Below are positions 26,177 through 37,600 of a stretch of 41,930 nt of DNA, piece by piece (position 1 is the first letter of the stretch; each line of letters begins with the position of its first letter). The notes under the pieces are model-generated. The model did no database searches, had not been told where the DNA came from, and was given only the letters and a program-made list of their open reading frames with translations. A program made the translations under genes and the position numbers. Source of the stretch: Planctomicrobium piriforme (GTDB taxonomy: Bacteria > Planctomycetota > Planctomycetia > Planctomycetales > Planctomycetaceae); NCBI GenBank assembly GCA_945860955.1, contig CAMATH010000073.1:1-41930 (forward strand). Reading direction: 5' to 3'.

Positions 26177-26704
26177 ATGACTTCTCAGGAAATCCACGCG
26201 ATTCTCGTCGCCAAGTTCGGCGGCCAGATTACCGGATCGAACTTCGAGAATATCGATCCGTGGATTGAAGTCGCCCCGGAAGCGATCTCGACGGTCGGGC
26301 ACTTTCTAAAGTCCGATCCCTCCCTGAAATTCGACGCACTCAACAATCTGAGTGCTTCCGACTGGTTCGACGCCGACCCGAAAAAGCAGGCAAAGCTGGG
26401 GGATCCCCGCATTGAGGTGATCTACCATCTCTACAGCTACACACACCGCCACTACGTGATTCTGAAGGTGAAGGCCCCCCGCTGGAAGGATGGACAGCAG
26501 GGTCAGTTGCCCGAGATTCCGACTGTCTCGAAGGTCTGGGCGATCGCCGACTGGCATGAACGCGAGGCGTTTGACCTGGTCGGAATCCACTTCGTGGGGC
26601 ACACCGACTTGCGGCGGATTCTCTGCTCGGAAGACTGGGAAGGACACCCGCTGCGTCGGGATTACGAATTCCCTCTCGAATATCACGGCATCCGCGCCCG
26701 CTAA
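26177..26704 (+). CDS. nuoC: NADH-quinone oxidoreductase subunit C
   Basis: NuoC is a 30-kDa-type subunit of the complex I hydrophilic arm. The 175-aa protein carries the family signature HEREAFDLVGIHFVGHTDL with RRILCSEDWEGHPLRRDYEFP after it. It is not fused to NuoD as in some bacteria. nuoD starts 27 bp downstream, suggesting translation in one mRNA. nuoB, which normally lies between nuoA and nuoC, is absent: the nuoA-nuoC gap is only 66 bp. Confidence 0.94.
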   Translation: MTSQEIHAILVAKFGGQITGSNFENIDPWIEVAPEAISTVGHFLKSDPSLKFDALNNLSASDWFDADPKKQAKLGDPRIEVIYHLYSYTHRHYVILKVKAPRWKDGQQGQLPEIPTVSKVWAIADWHEREAFDLVGIHFVGHTDLRRILCSEDWEGHPLRRDYEFPLEYHGIRAR

Positions 26705-26731
26705 GCCCTCCACTCCGCACCGGTAAGATTC

Positions 26732-27970
26732 ATGGCACTGCAACTGGAAGATCCCCGAGTCGTCGAGTTTGACGTTCGCACCGACGAAATGTTGGTGAAT
26801 ATGGGACCGCAACACCCCAGCACGCACGGCGTGTTGCGTTTGCTGCTGCGAACCGACGGTGAAGTGGTCAGCCAGGTGATTCCGCACCTGGGCTATCTGC
26901 ACCGCTGTGCCGAGAAGATTGGCGAAAATCTCTCCCTCCCCCAGTGGATTCCGTATACCGACCGGATGGACTATCTGGCCGGCATGAACATGAATCTCGG
27001 CCTCTCCCTGGCGGCGGAGAAACTGGTGGGGATGGAAGTCCCCGAGAAGGCGATGGTGTTGCGGGTGCTGATCGCTGAGTTCGGGCGAGTCGCCAGCCAC
27101 CTCGTCGGGATGGGGGCGTACGGACTCGACCTCGGCTCGTTCAGTCCGTTCCTGTACGCGTTCCGCGAGCGAGAGATCATCCTCGATCTGTTCGAAGAGG
27201 CATGTGGAGCCCGCCTCACCTACAGCTACATCACCCCGGGAGGCCTGACTCACGACCTTCCCGCCGAGATCACGATTCCCCCCGGCCTCGCCGCCCTGAC
27301 GGGGAAGTCCGCGAATCTCAAGCTCTCGTGGCTCGAAGCCTGTACGATGTTCCTCGACTGGCTTGAGAAACGGATTCCCGAGTATCACACTTTGCTGACG
27401 CAGAATCAGATTTTCATCAAGCGGACTGCGGGGCTGGGTGTCATGAGCCGCGAGATGGCGATTGACTACGGTTGCACCGGCCCGGTTTTGCGCGGCAGTG
27501 GTGTCGATCACGATCTGCGTCGCGATGGCGAGCCGATCTACACGCGGATGTACAAGGGTTACAAATTCGACGTGCCGGTCGCCCCGTTCTCCGCAGCTCC
27601 CCCGGAAGCCGTGCTGGGAGACAACTGGTGCCGGTTCTACGTCCGCATGATGGAAGTGGTTCAGGCGATCCGTCTGGTCCGTCAGGCAATCGAGAAATAC
27701 CCGACCGCCGAGGGGACGCACCGCGTTCCATTTAAGCAGGCGACCAAGCTTCCCAAGAAGGAAGTCTATCTCGAAACGGAATGTCCCCGCGGGCAGATGG
27801 GTTTCTATCTCGTCGGCAACGACAGCAACCTTCCCTGGCGGGCGCGGGCGAAGAGTTCCTCGTTCTGCAACCTCTCGGTCACCGAGCCGCTGTGCGCGGG
27901 CTGCCTCATCGCCGACATCCCGGCGATCGTGGGATCGCTCGATATCGTCATGGGTGAGATCGACCGCTAG
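26732..27970 (+). CDS. nuoD: NADH-quinone oxidoreductase subunit D
   Basis: NuoD is the 49-kDa subunit that forms the quinone site with NuoB. The 412-aa protein has normal length. It starts with the conserved MLVNMGPQHPSTHGVLR region (quinone-site His), continues with HLGYLHRCAEKIGE, and ends in GSLDIVMGEIDR, the usual C-terminus. It is the last nuo gene here; the next gene on the strand is a type IIG restriction-modification enzyme 87 bp on. Confidence 0.97.
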   Translation: MALQLEDPRVVEFDVRTDEMLVNMGPQHPSTHGVLRLLLRTDGEVVSQVIPHLGYLHRCAEKIGENLSLPQWIPYTDRMDYLAGMNMNLGLSLAAEKLVGMEVPEKAMVLRVLIAEFGRVASHLVGMGAYGLDLGSFSPFLYAFREREIILDLFEEACGARLTYSYITPGGLTHDLPAEITIPPGLAALTGKSANLKLSWLEACTMFLDWLEKRIPEYHTLLTQNQIFIKRTAGLGVMSREMAIDYGCTGPVLRGSGVDHDLRRDGEPIYTRMYKGYKFDVPVAPFSAAPPEAVLGDNWCRFYVRMMEVVQAIRLVRQAIEKYPTAEGTHRVPFKQATKLPKKEVYLETECPRGQMGFYLVGNDSNLPWRARAKSSSFCNLSVTEPLCAGCLIADIPAIVGSLDIVMGEIDR

Positions 27971-28057
27971 AACCAGAGCCCGTTAGACTGGAGTCGACGA
28001 GCCGGTTTCCTTCGTGCCGGCTTTGTACGACGACTTTTTCGGGAGTTCTTCGATCGC

Positions 28058-31000
28058 ATGCCGGCTGATCCCAAACCGCTGTTTCGACCGGATGTGCTGC
28101 GCGGCAGGTTGAAGCCGTTTACGCTTCCGCCGCACGTTGCCGACTGTCGTTCGATGCTGCGACGGTGGGATGAAGTTCTTTCGACCCGAACCGCCGGCCG
28201 ACTGAACGAACAGCAACTCCTGCCCGATTTTCTCACCGAGGTGTTCGGGCTGCTGTTGGGCTATTCGGGACCGGTCGCGGGGGGAGATCGCTATACCCTG
28301 TCGCGCGAACAACAGGTTGTGGTCGATGGCAAATTCGCCGACGCCGTGCTGGGGGAGTTCACGCCGGATGGAAAATCGTTCGCGGTTGTGATCGAAGGAA
28401 AAGGGCCGCGCGATCCGCTCGAACGTCCCTTCGGTGGCCGCAAAATGTCGGCGGTTGACCAGGCGTATCGCTACGCCATCAACCTTCCCTGCGACTGGAT
28501 AGTCGTCACGTCGATGCGCGAGACCCGGCTCTATTTCAAGGGGGCCGATCAGCAGACCTACGAACGGTTTGAGACGGCGAAGCTGGCATCGGACGAAGCC
28601 ACGTTGAAGCGGTTCGTCTTTCTGCTGGGGGCGGAACGAATCGTTCCGGCCGGGGGCCGATGCCACCTGTACGAACTCCGTGACGCGTCGGAGAAGGTGG
28701 GGCGTGAGATCACCAAAGAGTTCTACCAGCACTACGCCAACACCCGGCAGGATTTGTTTGAGTTGCTGTGCGCTTCGAACCCAGCGGTTCCTCGACGAGC
28801 GGTCCTTTCGTGCGCCCAGAAGCTGCTCGATCGGGTGCTGTTTGTGGCGTTTTGTGAGGACCGCGGACTGCTGCCGGAGGATTCAATCGCCAAAGCGTAT
28901 GCCTTTCGCAATCCCTATCAACCATTGCCGGTCTGGGAGAATTTCCGCGGACTGTTTCGGGCGATCAACGAGGGGCATGCTTCGCTCGACATTCCGGCTT
29001 ACAATGGGGGCCTGTTCGCGCCCGACCCGATTCTCGAATCCCTGGTCGTCGGGGATAATGCGTGCGACCATTTTCGCAATCTGGCGACGTACGACTACCG
29101 CAGCGCGGCGGACGCGGCCGACGAGGATGCGGGCGCGGGGCGGGGGACGCTGATCGATGTCGACGTGTTGGGGCATATTTTCGAGCAATCGATCTCCGAT
29201 CTGGAAGTACTCCAGAACGAACTCGACGGCTTGATCGAGACCGTCAGCGTTGAGAAACACAAAACGCGCCGAAAAAAGGAAGGGGCGTTCTACACCCCCG
29301 CGTTCATCACCCGCTACATCGTCGAACAGACGCTGGGGGGGGCGTTGCGGGACCGGTTTGAACACTTACGTCTGGAACACTCCGCGCGGTTGAAGGGAGC
29401 GGCTCGGGCGGCGCTCGACGATCCGCAGACGTATGACCTCGCGACGCTGAAAAAGTCGCAACGCGACGCGCTGGTGAAATTCTGGGAGGGATGGCAAGAC
29501 GAACTGACCACCGTGCGGCTGCTGGATCCCGCGTGTGGCAGCGGCGCGTTCCTGATCGAGGCGTTCGACCAGCTTCACATGAACTACCAGCAGTCGAACG
29601 ATCGTCTGGAGGAACTGCGGGGATCCCGCACACTGTTTGACCTCGACCGACAGATCCTGCAAAACAATCTGTATGGCGTCGACTTGAATGATGAAGCGGT
29701 TGAGATTTGTCGGTTGAGCCTGTGGATCAAGACCGCGGCGCGGGGCAAGGTACTGACCAGCCTCGACCATAACATTCAAACCGGAAACAGTGTTGTCGAC
29801 GACCCGGCGGTACATCCCCGCGCCCTCGATTGGAACCAGGCATTCCCCGAAGTCTTTTCGGCCGGCGGATTCGACGTTGTGGTGGGAAACCCGCCGTACA
29901 TTCGACAGGAGTGGTTGTCACCGTACAAGGCGCATTGGCAGAAGCAGTTCCAGAGCTACCACGGTGTCGCCGACATCTTCACGTATTTTTTTGAAGCCGG
30001 CATCAAACTTCTTCGCGACGGTGGTCGCTTGGGGTTCATTACCTCAGGAAGCTGGGTTCGAGGAAATTTTGGTGCCCCGCTTCGCCGGTTTTTGAGTTCG
30101 ACTGTGGCGATTGAGTCGATGATTGATTTTGGCGAATACCAGCCGTTCGAAGATGCGGAGATGATCCGTCCGACGATTCCAATCATCCAAAAGCGGCTTC
30201 CCGGCGGGCCAATGCGAATCTTCAAGTGGCTCACAAGCGGTCCGGTACCGCGACAATTGTCGGAACTTATCTCCGCCGCGCCGACCATGCGAACCGATGG
30301 CATGGGCGCGGGTGCGTGGGAACTCGACCCCGACAACGTCATTCAGTTGCGACAAAAACTGGCCGGCATTGGCATTCCGCTGCGGGACTACGCGACGGGA
30401 GGAATCTGTTATGGAGTCAAGACAGGATTGAATGAGGTGTTTGTCATCGGACCACAGAAACGCGACGAATTGATCGCCGCGGATTTGAAAAGTGCGCAGA
30501 TCATACATCCGTTCGTGCAAGGGACGCATTTGCGGCCGTGGTATGCCGAGAGGTCGGAGGAGTATTTGATCTTCACCCGCCGCGGTATCAACATCGACGA
30601 ATATCCGGCCATTCAAGACTATCTTGGGCAATTCCGTGCCCGTCTCGAACCCAAACCACCCGACTGGCCGAAAAATAAGAAGTGGCCCGGCCGAAAGCCC
30701 GGGACGTACGAATGGTTTGAACTCCAGGATTCCGTTGACTATTGGCGCGCGTTTGAAGAGCCAAAAATTGTCTGGCCCGACATCAGCAAGCTGCCGCGTT
30801 TCAGCATGGATCTCGAAGGCCGATACCTGGGAAACACCGGCTACGCAATTCCCGGGCTCGACTACTATTTGTTGGGAGTGTTGTCGTCCTGGACGACCTG
30901 GTTCTACATCAGCAAAACCGCGCAACCGCTCCGCCTACGAGCCGACCGCTGGCAGTATCGCTTGATTGCCCAATTCATGGAGCATTTACCGATTCCGGAT

Positions 31001-31417
31001 GCCAGCGAGCCGGACCGGGCTGCGATTGGAAACCTCGCGGAAGCCTGTTCAGCCGTCGGCCGACAGCGGTACGAGGTTCAGTCGCAGGTTTCTAGAAGGT
31101 TGTGGCAGTGTTTTGGTCAACGCGACAGCGGAGCATCGCTCGGCGAGTTGAACCGGAATGCCCAGGCTTGGTGGCGATGGTCACTGCCCCAACTCGGCGA
31201 CGCCCTCAAAACCAGTTTTTCCCTGCCAGACAATCCGTTCAAAAAGCCCCGGATTGTCGACGATTGGGACGGCTACCTCGCGGAGAAGCGGGCGGTCGTC
31301 GACACCCTCACGCGGAGGCTCGCCGACTGTGAGGCCGAGCTGAATGACCGCGTGTTCCACCTGTTTCAACTGACTCCCGCAGAAATCGAATTACTCCAGC
31401 GCGAAGTGGAGCATTGA
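28058..31417 (+). CDS. Type IIG restriction-modification enzyme (Eco57I-like)
   Basis: This 1119-aa single-chain enzyme is expected to cut DNA and to methylate adenine. The N-terminal region (about 85-140) has a PD-(D/E)xK-like nuclease pattern: D95, E113-G-K115, and Gln135 in VDQAYRYA. A helical linker follows. The N6-adenine methyltransferase core has motif I DPACGSGAFLIEAF at about 490-503 and motif IV NPPY at 611-614, with RRKKEGAFYTP before it. The C-terminal 450 residues probably hold the target recognition domain. No separate specificity or methylase gene is nearby. It is read in the same direction as the nuo genes. Specificity cannot be inferred. It is not a BREX PglX by context: no brx genes are present. 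Confidence 0.88.
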   Translation: MPADPKPLFRPDVLRGRLKPFTLPPHVADCRSMLRRWDEVLSTRTAGRLNEQQLLPDFLTEVFGLLLGYSGPVAGGDRYTLSREQQVVVDGKFADAVLGEFTPDGKSFAVVIEGKGPRDPLERPFGGRKMSAVDQAYRYAINLPCDWIVVTSMRETRLYFKGADQQTYERFETAKLASDEATLKRFVFLLGAERIVPAGGRCHLYELRDASEKVGREITKEFYQHYANTRQDLFELLCASNPAVPRRAVLSCAQKLLDRVLFVAFCEDRGLLPEDSIAKAYAFRNPYQPLPVWENFRGLFRAINEGHASLDIPAYNGGLFAPDPILESLVVGDNACDHFRNLATYDYRSAADAADEDAGAGRGTLIDVDVLGHIFEQSISDLEVLQNELDGLIETVSVEKHKTRRKKEGAFYTPAFITRYIVEQTLGGALRDRFEHLRLEHSARLKGAARAALDDPQTYDLATLKKSQRDALVKFWEGWQDELTTVRLLDPACGSGAFLIEAFDQLHMNYQQSNDRLEELRGSRTLFDLDRQILQNNLYGVDLNDEAVEICRLSLWIKTAARGKVLTSLDHNIQTGNSVVDDPAVHPRALDWNQAFPEVFSAGGFDVVVGNPPYIRQEWLSPYKAHWQKQFQSYHGVADIFTYFFEAGIKLLRDGGRLGFITSGSWVRGNFGAPLRRFLSSTVAIESMIDFGEYQPFEDAEMIRPTIPIIQKRLPGGPMRIFKWLTSGPVPRQLSELISAAPTMRTDGMGAGAWELDPDNVIQLRQKLAGIGIPLRDYATGGICYGVKTGLNEVFVIGPQKRDELIAADLKSAQIIHPFVQGTHLRPWYAERSEEYLIFTRRGINIDEYPAIQDYLGQFRARLEPKPPDWPKNKKWPGRKPGTYEWFELQDSVDYWRAFEEPKIVWPDISKLPRFSMDLEGRYLGNTGYAIPGLDYYLLGVLSSWTTWFYISKTAQPLRLRADRWQYRLIAQFMEHLPIPDASEPDRAAIGNLAEACSAVGRQRYEVQSQVSRRLWQCFGQRDSGASLGELNRNAQAWWRWSLPQLGDALKTSFSLPDNPFKKPRIVDDWDGYLAEKRAVVDTLTRRLADCEAELNDRVFHLFQLTPAEIELLQREVEH

Positions 31418-31601
31418 CATCTGTCAGCGCCTTTCGAACCCATCGTGGTTGATGCGGTTTCTCGCCAAGTCAATCCAGGAAGCGAAAAGGGGTCAAGTCT
31501 CTTTTCTGGGACTGTCTTAATTCACCTTTTTTCTTCCGCTCAGTTTGGCAGAAATCAGACAATTTCTGACAGAATTGAAGTCCGGTTGCCACACTCGCGG
31601 A
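31418..31601. other. Gap between convergent genes, with palindromic fragments
   Basis: This 184-bp gap separates the R-M enzyme and the giant gene, which converge. A sequence at 31484-31515 reads GAAAAGGGGTCAAGTCTC then TTTTCTGGGACTG, with GAAAAG/CTTTTC as inverted arms; it looks like a repeat-derived fragment. A 7-bp hairpin (CAGAAAT/ATTTCTG) is at 31549-31568. Confidence 0.5.
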
Positions 31602-34600
31602 TTACGGCTCTACCTCTCCGTTGATCCGCCTCTCGGCTTCGCGGTACAGGATCCGGGCGATCAGGAGGTCGTGGCCGCGTTTGCTTGGGTCGGCCTCCAG
31701 TTTTCGAATGGCCTCTTGCGCCAGTTTCAGCGTCTGCCGGGCTTCGTCGAGACGTTCCAGGCGAATCTGGGCCAGGGCGAGGATGGTCAGGTTCATGGCG
31801 TGGGCCACTTCCGCCGGCTTCAATTCTTCGGATTTCGCCACGAACTTCACGGCCGACTGGGCATCGCCGCTGCGGTAGGCCCACAGGGCACGGCTCCCCC
31901 AGGCCCACGGCAGAAGCCCGTCGGGTCCGATCCCGTCGTCCAGGATTTTGCCGAGTCTAATGCCGGGGAGTTTCGCGACATTGATGGAATCGGGGCGCAA
32001 CAGCGCGGCCTTGATGATTCGGTCGGGAACTTCCGGAAGGTCCGAATCCGCGAAATGGCGAGCCATACGGTCACAGTAATTCGCATAGGCTTCCTGGTCG
32101 TCAGCCAAGGCCAGAACCGGCGCGACGCGGAGCCACACCAGGGTATCTTCCAAGAGGTCGTTTCGCTTGAACTGCACAAGATGCAGGCCGAACTCGGCCG
32201 CTTCGTTCCAGCGCTCGGCTTTTTGGAATACATCAAAGGCGGCCTGTGTCTGGTCGGGCTGCTGCGCGACGATGCGCCACCAATCGACTTGCGCCAGGTT
32301 CCAGTTGCCAGCGCCGACGTGGGCGGCGGCACGTTTGGACAGCAGGGCCACTTCGGTCGTCGCGTCGGTGATCACTCTGCCATAGAGGGCGATCGCCCGC
32401 TCCCAATTCTTTTCCGCGGCGTACTGGTCGCCGACTCCCGCCGCGGCTGCCGGATGACGCTCGAAGAGTTTGTCGAGCGCCGACTGGTCTCCAACGAGCC
32501 GGTACGCCGCAGCGAGTTTCACCCAGGGGTCGACGATTTTCATTGCGGCGGAACGATTCTGCTCGCGATCAAAGGCGTCCGGGTCGGCATTCACCGCCAG
32601 ACGGAACCGGCCCAAATTGATTCCTTCGCCAAAGTCCTTGTGGCGCAGTTCGATGACGAGGGAACGGCCGCGGCTGGCCGCAGCGGCGGTCTTTGCGACT
32701 CCAAAGACCGCCTGATGGGCTTCGCCAAAGCGGCCCCAGACATGCCAGACCTTCTGCACTGTTTCGTCGACGATTCCGGCGATATCGGCGTCGTTTGCCT
32801 TGTAATCGAAGCTCGCCCAGGCGGAAGCCAGTGGGAGAGGGGTCAGGCCACTTCCGCCGTCGTTCTCGGCGTCATAAACGCGAAACGCGGTGAGCTGAAA
32901 ATTGCCCGAAGAATGCCGTCCCGGACCCTGGTTGGGAAGGCTTGAATCGGGCATCGCTTCGAGACGAACCGCGGCGATCCGGTCGACGTCGGCGACTGCG
33001 CGCAGTGTGTAGACGTCGCCGGCGGTGTTGGTTCCGGACGCCAGGATCGAGCCGTCAGCCTGCAGCGTCAATGTCGCTCCTTTTTCGGACTTCATCTCCG
33101 TCGGCTGCAGGACCGTCCAGCGGGTGGCGTCGCTGTCTGTCGCCGGAGACAAGAGCAGTCGGGCGAGTTCGGACGCGAGCTCAGCGTCGTCGGGGGCCGC
33201 TGCCAGTCGCTGTTCAAACAGCGCGCGGGCTATTGTTTGGGCGGCGGCTGCCGAAGAGGCATCACCCTGTTCGGCAAAATGGCGCGCCAGCTCGGCCTGG
33301 AACTGCCCGTTACCCGCGCCCCGCTTCGCCAGTATCTCGAGCATTCCGGGCAGCGGCGCGGCGGCGGCGATGACCCGGACCTGGCCGGCGCGGTCGGTCG
33401 CAAGCTCAATCGCCTGCGTGAACGAGGCCAGGGCTTCTTTCTTCTGGCCTTGCTGGGCCTGGGCGCTGGCCAACGCGACGCTCGCGTCGGCAATTTCGTT
33501 GGGATTCAGGCTTGTAAAGATTGCCGTTCGCGTGAATGCGTCGGTTTCACCCGTCACCAGCAACCGGAACCGACCCAGGCCGTGTTGCCCCCATTCCGTG
33601 ATCCCTGAGTCGAGCGTGATGCTCAATGAGCCGCCGTCGACTTGTACGGGGGTTGTCATACCGAAGACGGCCCAGTGGGGACCCCTGTTGGGATACGTAT
33701 CCCAGCGTGTCTGCGGGTTCCCGTCGAGCATATTCTGGGCGCTCCCGAATTGCTCGTTGTCGGCGATCACCGAAGAGATGACGATCGGCGTCGATGATTC
33801 CTGCGCATCGCCGGAGACGATGGCGGAGGTCAATTCCGAGACATGGAAGTTGCCATTCTCGCGATAACGGCCGGCACCGCCTTGAGGCAGCCGCGGATCG
33901 GGGATCGTCTCGAGGCGAATCGCCGTAACGGTGTGTAATTCCGTCTTCAATTTCAGCGTGTACACCGCCCGGTCAGGGTTGGGGCCACTGACGAAAATGC
34001 TGCCGTCGTTCTCGGCGGTGAATGTCTCGCCGCCGACAGAACTGAATTCCGTCGGTGTCAGCACCGTCCACTGCGTCGGGGCCGAAACGCGAGCATAAGC
34101 CTGCTGGGCTTGCTGCAACAAAGAGATTGCCTGGTCAATTTGGCCGGCCGTCAGCGCCTGCTGACCGCGAGCGGTCAGGCTGCGGGCGAGGGCGAACTGC
34201 CATTGGGGCGCATCGGGGAATTGTTCGACGAGAGAGAACAGCAAGTCGTCGTTCCGCGAGACGGCTTCGAAGATCGCTGTTCGAGTCGCCCCATCGGACG
34301 CCTGATTCCAGGCTTCCGACGGTTCGACCTGCCGCAGCACGATCGAGTCGATTTCCAACGGGTGTTCTTTCGCCGTATTGGGATCCAGACGCAAAGCGTT
34401 CAATGTCCCCTGGCACCAGAACGGGAGCGTGATCTCGCGCCATGCACCGGGCGAAGCGGGGATCGGGTAGTCGCGATGCCGTGAATCGGCCAAGCCCCCC
34501 GTCGAATCCCCCCAGAAGACCTGAATCGTAAATGGCTCGTCGGTGCGATACCGCAGGACAACCGCCTTACCCCCCACCGGGCCGTTCACAGCCGTCATGA

Positions 34601-37600
34601 AATTCGGATCATCGCCGAGCGTGCGCGCGGTGAGCACACCATCTTTGACCGTCAGCTCGCAGTGATTGACCGGAGTCCATGGTTCGGGGACTGCGTCAAA
34701 ATTCCAGACGGCGATGGCACCGGCCCGGAACTGCTCGACCCGCTCTTTCCACAATTCGTTTTCGGGCTGCAATTTTACGAGCCGCTCGTGCAGGTCGCGC
34801 GCCAGTTCAAGCTTCCCTCGTTCACCGGCAGAGAGCGCCAGCCTGGGCAAGAGACCGGCGTAGGAGTCGGGGTGCCGGGCTTGCAGCGAATCGACGACTT
34901 CGTGCGTCAGACAACCGCTGTCCAGCAAGGCAGCGATGTCAATTTTCTCCACCGACCGCGCCAGCAGATCGGCGGCGCGTTGGGTGTCGCCGGCCAACAC
35001 GTACGCCGCGGCCAGTTTCGCCCAGGGATCGGTGATCTTCGGTACTGCGAAGCGACTGCGTTCCTGATCAAGGGCTCGGGGATCGTCCGTAGCCGATAGA
35101 CGGAAGCGACCGATCAAGAGTCCTAATTTGTGGGCGTCGTTGAAATGGTTCTGCCGGAGAGCGATCCTCAGAACCGTAGAACTCCCTGTGATCGGATGCT
35201 CGGGTTTCACAACCAGCCGATGCGGAATTCGGTTCTGTGGAGTACCCCAGCCTTTTTCATCGTTCTGCCCGTCGATCACGTATCGGGCCATCTCATAACC
35301 CGCAGTTCCTTCGTAATCCGCCAGGGCTTCCTTCATGACAACAGGCTGCGGCCGGCCTGACTCATCCAGGAGGGAGACATGAAATTCCGACAAAATGCAT
35401 CCGCCCCACTGACCGCGTCCTACATTGCCGCCATGGATTTCGTGCGGCAAGATGTCGAGGGCGATTGCGGTGATGTTCTTGAGATCGACCGGAACCTCGA
35501 TTGTGTAGTCGTCACGATTCGGGTGCATACCACTGCTGAGGATCGACCCATCCGGCAGCAGCTTTAGCGTCGCACTGGCTTCTGATTTCAAATCGGTCGG
35601 TTTCAGAACTGTCCAGCGAGTGGCGTCACGGCGTTCTTGCTGCTCCAGCAGCCCTCGCGCGAGTTGCGTGGCCGCCGCCCGATTGCCAGGGTCTTGTTCC
35701 AGCAATCGTTCGTCCTCTTGTTGTGTGAGCAGTGCCGCCTTGTCGGTCACGGCGGCGACATCGGTCCACAGCGCCCGCCAGGCATTCCGCTCGGCGGCGG
35801 GCAGACCGGCCAAGGCCTGGGCGTCACGGAGACCGGCCAGGTCGACGTCTTGTGTCCACCCTGTCAGAGCGCGAACCGCACGGGTTGGAATCGGGGACGA
35901 ACCCGCTTCAAGGGCTTGGGTCCAGGTGGCCAGTTCCGCTTGCAGCCAGGCGAGAGCCTGCCGGCGGAGCTTGGCTGTCGCAGCGTCATCCTCCGGCAGT
36001 TCTCCCTGACCCTGCCCGGCAGCGGCCAACACCGCGGCCCGCGCGGCCTGGTAGCGAATCTGCGCCAAGCGATCATCGCCGGCCTGCAGGTCGCTTTCGA
36101 GTGTCTCGGCCCAGAGCCGGGCGGCGAAGGCGTATTGCTTCGCGTCATACGCGATGCGGGCGAAGTCGAGGCGTTCGGCATTATTGGCGGGCTGGTCCTC
36201 GCCGCGCAGCACCGCTGGAAGTCGCTGGGCGAGGGGACGATCGACTTCCTTCCAGAAATCGGCGGCGGGTTGGGTGTTGATTTTCGCGAGGGTCTTGATC
36301 GCCCGCAGGACTCGGGCGTCACGCGCCGGCTGAAAATCACATTGCACCTCCGTCAGCGGTAGATCCACGAGCGGCGACAGATCGGTGACGGGCGCGCCCT
36401 GCACCTGGAGATTCGTGACTTGCATCCCGCGGAGCGGAGACAGGTCCGACACCTTGCTGTTTAACATGACCAGCGTCCCCAGCGGCATCCCGCGGATTGG
36501 CGACAGGTCCGAGACTTTGGTGTTGTGGATCGCCAGGGTCGTCAGGGGGACGTCCTTAAGCGGCGACAGATCGGTGACCTGGCTGGAGTCGCAATTGAGA
36601 TAGGTCAGCTTCATCTCCTTGAGCGGCGTCAGGTCAATCACTGGGGCACCGTAGATTGTGAGACTTTCCAGGGGCGTTCCTCGCAGTGGGGAGAGGTCAC
36701 GAAGCTTGTTCGCAGTGATAATGTGCAAATGGCGCAGCTTCATTCCCTCCAACGGCGACAGATCGAAAACGCTGGTCGAATGGAGCTCGAGGGTGGTCAA
36801 GTTCATTCCACGGAGCGGCGAGAGATCGGTCACCTCCGCACCGCTCAAATGCAGACGCGGAAGTTCGGGAATTGCCCGAATCGGGCTGAGATCACGATAG
36901 CCGGGCGGATTTATGGTCAATTGGACAACGACACCGTTTTCGATCACAGATTCGACGGGAGCTTCTTTCCCCGAATTGCGTTTCTTCAACTCGGCGCGAA
37001 CCGCCTCGACCTGTTCGGCCGCGGGAAGAGCGCGAAAGCTGGTCTTCTCGGCCTTGCTCAACAACGCAGCCGCGTCGGCCCATAAGCGAGTGAACGCCTG
37101 CTGTTCCGCCTCCGGGAGATCGGCTCGGGTGGCTGCCGGATCGCGGAGGCTGGCGAGGTCGCTGCTCTCGTTCCAGAGAGTCAGAGCCTGGATGATTGAC
37201 AGTCGTTCCTGAGGCGTGGCTGATTCAAGCAACTTGCTCCAGGCCGCCAGTTCGGTCGTCATCCATTCGAGGGCCTGCCGGCGTAACATCGCTCTCCCCG
37301 AATCGTCGAGCGCCGACTGTTCCGAACCGGGGGTTGCCAGTGCTGCGGCCGTGGCGATCATCCGGGCTCTGTCGGTGCGGTCCGGGGACAGATGCAGCGA
37401 TTCTGTGAACGACGCGATGGCATCGCTTGTTTGGCCGTACTGGGCCTGCGCCTGTGCCAACGCAGCGTACAGTTTGGCGATTTCGTTGTCTTTGAGATCT
37501 CGGCGCATCGCCGTTCTTACAAAGGCTGTGGGATCATCGGTCACCGAGATGCGAAAACAGCCCAGAGTGCCGTGGGATCCCGGCCCACTGCCGGTTGAAA

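Noticed and set aside
28058-31417. BREX/PglX or another multi-gene defence system
   Set aside because: Only one R-M gene is present and none of the partner genes of such systems is adjacent.
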